DNA of 64,000 bases from Persicaria tinctoria (lineage: Eukaryota > Streptophyta > Magnoliopsida > Caryophyllales > Polygonaceae). This document shows positions 12,062-22,623 of the stretch, in pieces. The first letter of the stretch is position 1. Every line of letters begins with the position of its first letter. Both the position numbers and the translations under genes were made by a program. The stretch lies in contig JBANSL010000006.1 in NCBI GenBank assembly GCA_037127255.1, positions 83,879,350 through 83,943,349 of the forward strand. The letters are read 5' to 3'. Under the pieces are notes generated by a model. The model saw nothing but the letters and a program-made list of their open reading frames with translations, was not told the origin of the DNA and made no database searches.

Positions 12062-14229
12062 TGCTGTGGGAGAAAATCGAGAATCGCAATTTAAAATATA
12101 AATAAATAACAGCAAACCAGATTCCGTCCCTTGCAAATAATTACAAGACCTCCTCCTGATGCAGCAGCGGGAAGTCAGGATCGATCCACGAGGAAGCGTG
12201 TCAGCGGATCCTAGGCAGCGGTGGAATCTCACAGAAGTCGACCACAGGGGCTAGATCTCGACTAGGGTTAGTCGACAGGAGATCAGGCTAGTCGAATACG
12301 GCGCAGCAGCTCGACACAGGGGCTCGTCGATATCGACCAGATGGTACTCGATATCGAGTAAGGTTTGTCGAGGTCGAGTTGGTCTTCATCGAGTTTCTGC
12401 ACACTTAAGCTACGGCGATTCTGGGTCGATTATCAGTAGTCGAGATCGACCAGGGCTTGGTCGAGGTCGACGAGGGCAGGAAGTAAAAAGAAATAAAAAT
12501 AAAGAACAAATGCTGTGGGGTTTCGACTAAACTTTAATAAAAAAAGGACTTCCAAGATTGGGGTTTGCAACAACGATAACCAAGCATGCATAAGGTAAAA
12601 TCAAACATCTAATCATATGAATCACATCAAAGGACTAAGCTTTCGCTTTTTCCAACAATTAGACAACTCTTTCAAGAAACCCTAATTGTCTCTACCGATT
12701 TTGTGTTTATAATCCAAGTTGTTAGCATGGATCTCCATGAGATGGGCAATAAACACATCAACAAGTAGGAAAATGCTCAAAACATCATAAAGGTCGGATC
12801 TTTACCTCAATTATGCATGGCTATCGTCGGGCTCGCCCCAACCCTAGAAACGGGTGGACTACACGCTCTTCATCGCAATTGAAGACATCTTTTGAAAGGA
12901 AATAACAACTTGCATTAAACTATATTCCAAGACATTACAATCCCGGCAATCCAACTCTCGTCGAATGCCAAAACCCTAAAACCTTCGAACTCCTAAACTG
13001 TGTTTGTGGAACTACTTGTCTCTGATTGAAATTGAATTGTAATTGAATGAATAAAACTGAGCACATGGGCTTTATTTATAGGCTTCTAATCCTTGCTATT
13101 CAAGGATAGAAATCTCTATCTATATCTAAAATTATATCTAAAGGCTAAAAAGATAAATAAAAGCAACAAGGAAATTAAATCCAAAATAGGATCATATATC
13201 TAAAGTCTTCCATGGATAGATCTTCTTTTCTTCATGATGTATTTGGATAGAATCGGCAATCTTTGCGTCCAAGTAATCCCAAGTCGAGTAGGATTCGTCA
13301 AACCGAGTAACGCGGCTCTCGAGGTCTACTCGATCTCGACCACGGGCTAGTCGATCTCGAGTAGCCCTCGTCTGTCTCGAGTAGCCCTCCTCTGTCTCGA
13401 GTAGGATTGTCGTCGACGGGTGTGGCTTGGCTTCTCGGGTGACTGGTGCTGGACAAGGCTCGGACATGGCTCGGAGGTCTAGTCGATCTCGGGTAGCCCT
13501 AATCTGTATCGAGTAGGATTGGCTCATCGACTAGGTCTTCCCGGGTAGCTCTGCTCGACTAGGTCGGATCTAGACTCGGAGGTCTAGTCGATCTCGGGTA
13601 GCCCTACTCTGTATCGAGTAGCGGTGGTCTGCGTCTTCGTCCTCGGCTTCTCGGCTTGGCACAACTCGTCGACTCCGGACATGGCTCCGAAGTGTCGTCG
13701 ATCTCGACTAGAGGTACTCGAGATCGAGTAGGGTTCTGGGAGTCGGGTTTTCTCTTACTCAGTGTCCTCGATCAGCTCTGCTCGACCAGGTCTGCTTGAC
13801 CAGGGCTCGTCGAGATCGAGTAGATGCTAGTCGATCTCGAGTTGAGTTTTCTTAGCTTTCTGCTCTGTTCTTGAAACACACTTTCCCGAGTCCTCGTTCG
13901 TCGAATTGATGCATATGACCATGAGTTGGAAAGCTCTTTCCGAGGGCTACAACTCTCATGAAGACATTAAAGCTTGATTCAGAATGAAGAATGGTGAAAA
14001 ATGGCGTTTTCCCCAGCTGCAACATCCTTAGCTTCTCCATGAGTTTCCTTTAAGCTTCAAAGTGCGTCCGATTTCTGCGAAATATATCCAGAACTTGTGT
14101 AGACCTCCATATATTGCAAAATAAGTGTAAACTACACAGATTCTGTATTATTCTAACCCAAATGCATGCAATGTATGCAGAAATCGATATAAAAGTTAAT
14201 GTAAAATATGGCAAATTAGGCTCACAACA
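12062..14229 (-). repeat. 5' LTR of the inverted Athila-like element (2.17 kb)
   Basis: On the minus strand it runs from TGTTGTGAGCC (14229) to cccacagca (12062). Dense TCGA blocks occur at 12235-12480 and 13285-13850. A TATA box (TATAAATAA) is at 13080-13072. It is related to the host Athila LTR in its 3' half (same PBS-side end and TATA context) but has a different start. Confidence 0.85.
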
Positions 14230-15424
14230 GCAGATTCCACAACCATCCGGGCAGCTCCCAGGACATACAGAACCAAATCCGAAGGGGCAGCACGGACATG
14301 TAGCTGCTATAAAGTTGCGGAGCGGTCACAAACTGCACGAGCCAGAGGACGGAGAAGGGAAGGGCAAAACTGTCATCGACATCGAGAAACAGAAACTCGA
14401 CATCGACAAAAGCCTAGTCGACATCGACAAAGCTCTTCTCGACACAGAGGAGAAAAGGAGCTCTAACCCATCTGCACAGCCAAGATCGACTATTGTGGTC
14501 GAGACAAACGAGACCCTTGTCGAGATCGACGAGCCTTTTATCGAGATCGAGAAGGAGCATGCCAATATCGATGAGCTCTCACCACCTCCGGAAGCTGTTC
14601 TGACTCAGAAAACTAAAAAGACACTCCCATTCCCTTCCAAAAACCAAAGAGATCCAACAGACGGTAAGTTTCAGCGTTTTGTAAAATTGCTTCAGAGTCT
14701 GAATGTTACTATTCCTTTTACAGAAGCACTCCACGAGATGCCTGCCTACGTCACGTTCCTCAAGAAGATTCTCAGCAACAAGCGATCGATGACTGAGATT
14801 GCTAAGGAGTGCAAAAAGATGGATTTTCCTGAGAAGCGACCTGACCCAGGTAAGTTTGCTGTCACTGTTGGACTTGGTCGTCATAGATTTAAAGCAATGT
14901 GTGACCTAGGAGCAAGTGTTAGCATCATGCCCCTATCCATCTCGTCGAAGGTAAAGATAGGTGCCCTGGAACCAATTGATGCCAAACTCTACATGGCCAA
15001 CAACACCGTGGTAATCCCTACAGGTATTGTTGATAATGTTCCTGTTAAAGTTGGTAGATTCTTTGTCCCTACAGATTTTCTTGTTGTAGAAATGGCAGAG
15101 GATCCAGCTTGCCCCATTATCCTAGGGCGACCTTTCCTAGCAACTGCTGATGCCAACATTGGAGTGAAAAGGGGAATCCTTACTTTCACCATCGGAGATG
15201 AGATTATTGAATACTTCTTCAACCCAGACACAGAAGAGGTAATGGAAATTAAAGCTATATATTCAAAATTTAGTTTTATCTCCTGTGATGAACCTGCAGA
15301 ACGAATCTTGATCCAAGAAGAAGGTAAGGCAGAATCTGTACTAGCAGAGGAGGAGCTGGTTGCAGCAGAATCAAGCGAGGAGGAGATCTTCGACGACGCA
15401 TTATCGGCGGAGCTGAACGACTAA
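14230..15424 (+). CDS. Athila gag C-terminus and aspartic protease, partial
   Basis: The frame is open from inside the adjoining LTR (14114). Coding similarity to the gag at 7620-8204 starts at 14230 (QIPQPSGQLPGHTEPNPKG), so the true start is lost. Order: gag tail, an acidic TCGA-encoded linker (14375-14575; LDIDKSLVDIDKALLD), a conserved segment (LPFPSKNQRDPTDGKF), then a retropepsin-like domain. The protease has active-site motif CDLGAS (about 14900-14917) and the later IILGRPFL strand. It ends at TAA 15422-15424. The protease would cleave the Gag-Pol precursor, but upstream gag is broken, so this copy is inactive. Confidence 0.75.
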
Positions 15425-16726
15425 CCCGACGACGAGCAGATCCAGTCGACCTCCACAGATCTCCTCGCCCTCCAGAAACTGTAAGTCTTCTAAACCTACT
15501 CGATATCGACCAGTCACCGTCGATATCGACTACCTTATCCCCCGCAGGCACACCAGAGGCCAACGAAGCCGACTCGACAATTCTCCTCGAGATCGAGGAG
15601 CCCAACTCGAGATCGACCAGCCCTATATTCAAAGTAAGTTCTGATTTTTTGGTCGATTTTGATCTTTCTAACCCAATGTCGAGTAGCTTCGTGCAGCAAT
15701 ACAGTCTTATGTCCAATTCAGCGTTGTCATCGATGTATGCCTCGTCGACGTCAACTCCTGTAGCTGATTTGGATGCTTCTTCTATAAGGATTGAGACGGA
15801 TTACCTAGGGGAAATCATGAAGACGGAGGAAGTTGAGCCTATCTTGATTCCACAAGGCCCTTCTCCGGTGCTGAAACCCTTACCTGACACCCTTAGGTAT
15901 GAATTTCTTGGTCCTAACTCTATTTTTCCTGTAATTATAAATGCTTCATTGAACCCACAGGAAGTAGATAGGCTAGTAGATGTCCTCCGCACTCATAGGA
16001 AGGCCATTGGCTATTCTCTAGAGGACATAAAAGGTATTTTACGCATTACTTGTATGCATAGAATTCTGTTGGAAGATGATCACAGGGCAACATTTGAGCA
16101 TCAAAGGAAGCTTAACCCCAACATGAAGGAGGTTGTCAAGAAGGAAATCGATCGCATGCTGGATGCATGAATCATTTATCCAATCTCCGACAGCAAGTGG
16201 GTTAGCCCTGTTCATGTTGTTCCTAAAAAGGGTGGAATGACCGTCGATGAGAATGAGAAGGGAGAGCTTGTTCCTAAAAGGATCACTACCAGCTGACGGA
16301 TGTGCATAGACTCACAGAAAGCTCAACACCGCCACTAGGAAGGATCATTTTCCACTCCCCTTCATTGACCAGGTACTCGAAAGGTTAGCTGAACATGATT
16401 ACTTTTGTTACCTGGATGTATATTCTGGCTTGTGGCAGGTTCCCATTCATCCTGATGATCAAGAGAAGACCACCTTCACTTGCCCCTATGGAACCTTCGC
16501 ATATAGGAGGATGCCCTTTGGCCTTTGCAACGCCCCTGCTACTTTTCAGAGGTGCATGATGGCCATCTTCTCCGACATGATTGAGGACATAGTGGAGGTA
16601 TTCATGGATGATTTCTCAGTTTATGGCACTACTTTCGATATTTGTCTCTCTAACCTACGCAGGGTACTCAAGCGCTGTGAAGAGACAAATTTGGTTCTTA
16701 ACTCGGAAAATGCCACTTTATGGTAA
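15425..16726 (+). pseudogene. Athila reverse transcriptase, broken
   Basis: 15500-15680 is a TCGA-rich linker. The RT begins in the frame opening at 15649, with RYEFLGPNSIFPVIINASL followed by VVKKEIDRMLDA. A TGA stops it at 16168-16170, and the next segment (WVSPVHVVPKKGG) shows another stop and a frameshift near 16300. The core at 16430-16726 includes YGTFAYRRMPFGLCNAPATF and the catalytic box VFMDDFSVYG, a form typical of Athila. A one-base deletion near 16708 shifts the frame again. Confidence 0.8.
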
Positions 16727-17559
16727 AAGAAGGGATCGTGCTAGGCTACAAGGTGTCTAACAAAGGAATTGAGGTGGACAGAGCCAAAATAGAGCTAGTG
16801 GAGAAATTGCCCCCTCCTTCTTCCATTAAAGAGATAAGGAGTTTTCTTGGTCATGCTGGTTTTTATAGAAGATTCATTCAAGATTTTTCTAAAATTGCCA
16901 AACCATTAACTAACCTGCTTATGAAGGATGTTAAGTTTGTGTTTTCTAGTGAATGTCTTGAGGCCTTCAACAGGTTAAAAGAAGCTCTTATCTCAGCTCC
17001 AATCATTCAATCACCGGATTGGTCACTACCGCTTGAGATCATGTGTGATGCCAGCGATTATGCTGTGGGAGCAGTTCTAGGACAACGGAAGGACAAGAAA
17101 CTGCATGCCATCTACTATGCAAGCAAAAATATGGATGTGGTTCAGGTTAAGTACACCACAACAGAGAAGGAATTTTTGGCTGTGGTTTTTGCTTTTGAAA
17201 AATTTCGTTCCTATCTTGTTGGTTCTAAAATTATTGTCCATACTGACCATGCTGCTCTTCGATATTTAATGACAAAGAAGGATGCAAAACCAAGGATGCT
17301 ACGATGGGTGCTCTTACTTCAAGAATTTGATGTTGAGCTAAGGGACAAGAAGGGCATAGAGAATTCCGTCGCCGATCACCTATCCAGGCTCCCCAAAGAC
17401 CTGCTAGAGGAAGCCCAGGACGCCACACCAATCGACGACTCTCGCCCAGACGAGCACCTAATACAGACTGACGTTGTCTTCCTCGACATCGACGAAACCT
17501 CCTCGATCTCGACCAAAACAGGTGAGTTATCCGGTGATCATTCTTCTTTGCATGGTTTG
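16720..17559 (+). pseudogene. RT connection and RNase H, first copy
   Basis: This continues the RT in a shifted frame: [19 protein letters not shown], then the connection ([15 protein letters not shown]), then RNase H with [44 protein letters not shown] and [11 protein letters not shown]. All four acidic catalytic positions appear to be present. The segment from 16765 on is duplicated immediately downstream. Confidence 0.75.
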
Positions 17560-18354
17560 GGAATTGAGGTGGACAGAGCCAAAATAGAGCTAGTGGAGAA
17601 ATTGCCCCCTCCTTCTTCCATTAAAGAGATAAGGAGTTTTCTTGGTCATGCTGGTTTTTATAGATGATTCATTCAAGATTTTTCTAAAATTGCCAAACCA
17701 TTAACTAACCTGCTTATGAAGGATGTTAAGTTTGTGTTTTCTAGTGAATGTCTTGAGGCCTTCAACAGGTTAAAAGAAGCTCTTATCTCAGCTCCAATCA
17801 TTCAATCACCGGATTGGTCACTACCGCTTGAGATCATGTGTGATGCCAGCGATTATGCTGTGGGAGCAGTTCTAGGACAACAGAAGGACAAGAAACTGCA
17901 TGCCATCTACTATGCAAGCAAAAATATGGATGTGGTTCAGGTTAAGTACACCACAACAGAGAAGGAATTTTTGGCTGTGGTTTTTGCTTTTGAAAAATTT
18001 CGTTCCTATCTTGTTGGTTCTAAAATTATTGTCCATACTGACCATGCTACTCTTCGATATTTAATGACAAAGAAGGATGCAAAACCAAGGATGCTACGAT
18101 GGGTGCTCTTACTTCAAGAATTTGATGTTGAGCTAAGGGACAAGAAGGGCATAGAGAATTCCGTCGCCGATCACCTATCCAGGCTCCCCAAAGACCTGCT
18201 AGAGGAAGCCCAGGACGCCACACCAATCGACGACTCTCGCCCAGACGAGCACCTAATACAGACTGACGTTGTCTTCCTCGACATCGACGAAACCTCCTCG
18301 ATCTCGACCAAAACAGGTGAGTTATCCGGTGATCATTCTTCTTTGCATGGTTTG
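16765..18354 (+). repeat. In-frame 795-bp tandem duplication
   Basis: 16765-17559 and 17560-18354 are copies of each other. I see about three base differences, including AGA to TGA (second copy, near 17665). The unit is 265 codons, so the reading frame is kept across the junction. It covers the end of RT, RNase H and part of the following linker. Confidence 0.9.
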
Positions 18355-18804
18355 GAGCTGCAGGGCTATTCGATCTCGAGCACACCTTCATCGAGATCGA
18401 CAAGGGCCAATGTCGAGGAGCACCAGGAACCAAGCACAACACAAGTAGACACCACAGTTGTACTTGAGATCGACGAACCCTCAACGAGATCGAGTACGGT
18501 CGACCACCAAAAGCCGTTCCTATCACCAGTCGACACTGCAGCCTCCTCTATATCGAGTAGCTCTTCTCGATATCGACTAGCTCCAGGTGAGATTTCAGGT
18601 GAGGTTCTTCGATTAGATTTCGGTGACGATTTCTTCTTTACACCTCCTACGAGTCCTATTCATGATATATATACTATAAAAGGACCAAAGGTACCCTGGT
18701 ATGCGGATTTTGCTAACTACCTTGTAGGAAATGAGATTCCGTCAGGATATCTCACAGGGAAAGAAGAAATTCCTCCACGACGTCAAAAAATACTATTGGG
18801 ATGA
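17560..18804 (+). pseudogene. RNase H, second copy, and TCGA-rich linker
   Basis: The second copy opens in frame but is stopped by TGA near 17665 (AGHAGFYR then stop). It then stays open from 17716 to 18804. After RNase H comes a long linker (18220-18720). The TCGA hexamer repeat there yields serine- and acid-rich strings such as [14 protein letters not shown] and [16 protein letters not shown]. The frame ends at 18804, while the integrase continues in the frame that opens at 18731. Confidence 0.7.
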
Positions 18805-19983
18805 TCCTTACCTATTCAAACAAGGGAAGGACCATATTTTCAGACGTTGTATTCCGGAGGAGGAGGTGGAAAGTGTCATTCGCCATTGCCATACTCTTCC
18901 TACAGGCGGACATGCCAAAGGCTTCAAAACTGCATCTAAGGTACTTCAATGTGGTTTTTACTGGCCTAATCTTTTCAGGGATGTGCAGGCTTATGTCACT
19001 GCATGTGATGAGTGCCAAAGATCAGGCAACATTACTTGGAGGAATGAGACACCACTCACAGGAATTTTGGAGGTCGAGCTATTTGATGTATGGGGAATTG
19101 ACGTCATGGGACTATTCCCTACTTTAGGACCTTACAAATACATCCTTGTGGCGGTTGACTATGTCTCTAAATGGGTTGAGGCCGTTGCAACTAGGACCAA
19201 CGACGCGAAGGTAGTTTCAAAGTTTGTTAAAACTAACATATTTCCTCGCTATGGTGTTCCTAGAGTTCTTATTTCAGATGGTGGCTCACATTTCATCGAG
19301 AGAGGATTTGAGGCTCTTTTGGCTAAGTATGGGGTGACGCACAGGGTGGCAACACCTTATCATCCTCAAACTAGTGGTCAAGTAGAAGTCTCTAATCGTC
19401 AAATAAAGACCATCTTGGAGAAAACAGTCTCTCGCTCTAGAAAGGATTGATCATCTAAGCTTGATGATGCGCTATGGGCTTATAGGACAGCTTACAAAAC
19501 ACCGCTGAGAACAACTACTTACAACTTGGTTTATGGCAAGTCTTGCCATTTACCTGTCGAACTGGAGCATAAGGCAATGTGGGCTCTCAAGGAGCTCAAC
19601 ATGGATCTCGATGAGGCAGGTAAGAAACGCTTTATTGATTTACAGCAGTTAGAGGAGTTAAGATTGAAAGCCTATGAGAATGCTGAGATCAACAAGGAGC
19701 GCGCACAAAGAGATGACACGATAAGAAACTGGTGCCAAAAACATATGAGGTAGGTGACAAAGTGCTTTTATATAATTCTAGACTGCGTCTATTTCCAGGA
19801 AAGCTAAGGACAAGATGGAGTGGACCTTTCTTGGTTCACCACATATACCCTCATGGAGCAGTAGAGTTAATTGGCACCGACGACACCACCTTTAAAGTAA
19901 ATGGGCACAGGGTCAAGAAATACTATGACAAAGAAGACCCGAAAGAGGAGATTCGCGCCACTCTGGCGTTAGTCAAAGCCTAA
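18731..19983 (+). pseudogene. Athila integrase, broken
   Basis: The zinc-binding HHCC module is encoded around 18870-19020 ([24 protein letters not shown]). The DDE core follows: [19 protein letters not shown] and [16 protein letters not shown] at 19448-19450 cuts the frame, which then continues open to 19753 ([16 protein letters not shown]). A frameshift near 19735 separates the C-terminal module (GDKVLLYNSRLRLFPG, RWSGPF), which ends at 19981-19983. The D, D and E residues are present, but the enzyme cannot be made in one piece. Confidence 0.8.
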
Positions 19984-21313
19984 AACAGGGAAGTAGGTCG
20001 AGCTAACGACTTAAACCTTAGCGCTTACTGGAGGCAACCCGCTTTTCTTACTCTTTCCTATTTTTCTTTATTTTCTTTTATATTTTCATTTTCTTAAAAC
20101 TCGTGCATAATCTCTTCGCATTATTACATTCAGGCATTCAAGAGGGATCTATATCAATCAGGTTCGTCTAAATTGAGTAAGCTACACAGGTAAGTGGGAG
20201 GTTTCAGGTAAGTTTTCTTTCTAAAATAAAAAAATTAAAAAAAAATAATAATAATAATAATAAAAATATATAGGTAATGTTTTTCAGATTTTCTAGATTT
20301 TTGTTTTAATTTTCGGAAATCCTATTTACTTTTTACTTTTTTTTCGGAATATTTTTATATATATAAAAACCCCTTACCTTGTTGGAGCCTTCCCCTTCCT
20401 TCCGCTTACCCGACCTCGACAAAAATAACCTAGCCGACACGGCCTCCATCTTCACCTTCCTCCTCTCGCTCCCCTCCTCCTTGAGCTCTCGATGTCCGCA
20501 GTTTATCCTCGAGTCCAGATACGAGTCCACTAAGCCGAGACCGAGCGCCCACCAGCACCGCCAACTCCTGTCTCCACCTTTGCCAAAGTTCCCTCCATTT
20601 TTCCCGATCCAAGCCGAATCCAAACCTCCAGCTTCCCAGATCTCCCTCGCCAACCCTCACCCAAGCCCAGATCCGGCCACCTCCCTCCCTTTCCGACCCA
20701 CTGAGCCCACCGCCGAGCCGGATCCACCACCCTTGAACACCACCGCGCCCAGATCTGAAACCCAGCACCACCACCAAGCTCTCTTTGCGAAATTCCGAGA
20801 ATAGCCCCCCTAATTTTACTCTAATTACAGTTTCTACCCTCTATTTTGATTCAAGGTATGACTTCTCCCTCTTTTCTCTCTAAAATTCAGATTCATATAT
20901 TTTTTAGAACCTAGGTAGAGATTGGATCTTGAGTTATGTGTTGAATGTTTAGGGTTTGAAATTGGTGTGGAAATTTGTTATTCATGATTAGGGTGAGCTA
21001 TTTTTGGTAATATCTATTTTTGGTGGGCTGATTTTATATATGATTATATATGTTTCTATACTTAGTTCATTTATATTATCAAAAGGAATTTATGAAATTT
21101 ATAGACCAATAACATGATATAAATGGAAATTTCATGAATTTTGTGTTTTTTTTTCATATATATGTCACTGTTTCTTTATATGAATAATTTAATTATTTGA
21201 TAATATAGACTTCCATATACTTATTTGGTACATTTTTAGGATAGTTCATGAACTAAGTATGAGGTTATTTTATTTGAAGTGGTTATCTTATAAGGGGTAT
21301 TTATATATTGCAG
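19984..21313 (+). other. Region between pol and ORF-1 with a candidate intron
   Basis: There is no conserved frame here. The part at 20390-20805 is C-rich, with chance open frames on both strands. A plausible donor (tcaag|gtatga, GT at 20856) and an acceptor (atatattgcag, ending 21313) would join a leader directly to two bases before the ATG at 21316. Athila-type elements are thought to express the 3' ORF from a separate or spliced RNA. The intron here is inferred from splice signals only. Confidence 0.4.
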
Positions 21314-21315
21314 GA

Positions 21316-22623
21316 ATGGATCTCTTACAGATTCACGACGAGGACAAGTTAGCACTGGCTTGGGATATTGCAGCACTGGTTGAAAATGCCCGTTGGCACG
21401 ACCGACCTTCCATGGAACAGCTTGGCATGCAGTACTGGCTGGACCAGGCGTTTGGGTTGATTGAGGCAGATCGCCTATTAGCGCCTTTAGACTACCATTA
21501 CCCAGTACTGACAGGGGAGTTTTTGGCCACTCTCCGACGGGTACCTGACTCACCTGCCTCAGAGCAGAGAGTCCACTTTCAGCTGGGCAACGTCCCCTGC
21601 ACATGCACTTTACACCAGATCAGCGATGCCTTTTCTTTTGTCCCCACTACTGCACCATTCCACGTCCGCGACACAACAGAGATGTGGCGCTACTTGACTG
21701 GGATCCTACACCCGACTAGGGAGACCACCCGCTCCTCCTGCATCGCCAACCCACTCCAGCCGGAGCTCGAGTGCCTCAGACGGATGCTATTCCAGTCTGA
21801 CCCATTACCACTCGCCCACGCATGGCTCCAGCACTGCATTTCCTGCCAGAGAGACCTTACAGGAGGCATCTATGATGGGTGCATCGTGGCTATTATGGCT
21901 CACCACCTGGGTGTCCCAGTCGCGGCCTACACTTCATGGCCAGTGATGAGGATCGACATCGGGTCCCTACAGAGGGGACGTATCATAGCTCGCCGCAACA
22001 ACACTTGGGTCCACTACACCCACAACACAACTATTCGGCAGGAGCTGATGAACCCTTACAAATTTCGCAACTGGTACACCACCGGGACAGGGGTGGAGTA
22101 TCACCCCACCATTGACCCGACTGCCGACCCGACACTGAGGGATGAGCCTATTTACACAGCAGATATGGACGAGGATGACGACGACGATGAGGCAGACAAT
22201 GTCCATGCCTCCCACCACTCTCAGCACTCCCATTATCCTTCCCAGTCCCCACAACAGCTCCATTCCCAACCCTCCTATCACTCCCAGCGGCAGCATCATT
22301 CTGGCGGACCATCTGATACAGTGTTCGCAGAGTTGGCATTCCTCCGGGAACAGATGACCAACCTATCACTGAGCCATGACGCGATGAGGACAGAAATGAG
22401 AGAGAGCCATGACGCAATAAGGACAGGAATGAGGGAGCACTTTAACAGACTGGAACAACGGGCCTGGCCATACCCACATCAGTATTTCCAACAAGGGCCC
22501 AACTATCAGCATGGCGGTCCTTCACAGCAGCAGCCTGGTAGCTCTTCCCACGGAGGAGCTTCTGACTATCAGGCTGGCCCTCAGTTTCAACACTATGGTC
22601 CACCACCAGATCCCCACCAGTGA
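21316..22623 (+). CDS. Athila ORF-1-like protein (env-like position)
   Basis: An intact frame of 435 codons from the ATG at 21316 (MDLLQIHDEDKLALAWDIA). I prefer it to the upstream ATG at 21259 because it directly follows a splice-acceptor-like sequence. The folded N-terminal two thirds (PVLTGEFLATLRRV, HFQLGNVPCTCTLHQIS, GGIYDGCIVAIMAHHLGVP) look like the ATHILA ORF-1 family, whose function is unknown. Then come a run of acidic residues (MDEDDDDDEAD), a His/Gln/Ser-rich region, a short repeated coiled-coil-like segment (SHDAMRTEMRE, SHDAIRTGMRE) and a Gln/Pro/Gly-rich tail. I see no signal peptide or membrane segment, so an envelope role is not supported. It is the only intact gene of the element. 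Confidence 0.7.
   Translation: MDLLQIHDEDKLALAWDIAALVENARWHDRPSMEQLGMQYWLDQAFGLIEADRLLAPLDYHYPVLTGEFLATLRRVPDSPASEQRVHFQLGNVPCTCTLHQISDAFSFVPTTAPFHVRDTTEMWRYLTGILHPTRETTRSSCIANPLQPELECLRRMLFQSDPLPLAHAWLQHCISCQRDLTGGIYDGCIVAIMAHHLGVPVAAYTSWPVMRIDIGSLQRGRIIARRNNTWVHYTHNTTIRQELMNPYKFRNWYTTGTGVEYHPTIDPTADPTLRDEPIYTADMDEDDDDDEADNVHASHHSQHSHYPSQSPQQLHSQPSYHSQRQHHSGGPSDTVFAELAFLREQMTNLSLSHDAMRTEMRESHDAIRTGMREHFNRLEQRAWPYPHQYFQQGPNYQHGGPSQQQPGSSSHGGASDYQAGPQFQHYGPPPDPHQ

Larger units (their letters stand above)
8205..14229 (-). mobile_element. Inverted, pol-less Athila-like element, 3' LTR truncated
   Basis: On the minus strand: a full 5' LTR (14229-12062), PBS (12058-12041), one gag-derived ORF (11978-11097), a 1.7-kb non-coding domain with two PPT-like blocks, and a 3' LTR (9382-8205) lacking its last 0.97 kb. 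There is no protease, RT, RNase H or integrase, so it could only have moved with proteins from another element. The right junction follows ctcacaaca. The left junction falls inside the LTR and inside gag, so a deletion or recombination removed the original end and no TSD can be found. Confidence 0.75.

Noticed and set aside
20379..20804. Overlapping 115-141-codon frames on both strands between pol and ORF-1
   Set aside because: C-rich low-complexity DNA is open on both strands. No conserved motif; it fits an untranslated leader.
21316..22623. True retroviral-type envelope protein
   Set aside because: Position is env-like, but I see no signal peptide, membrane anchor or glycoprotein layout. 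It matches the ATHILA ORF-1 style of protein with a low-complexity tail.
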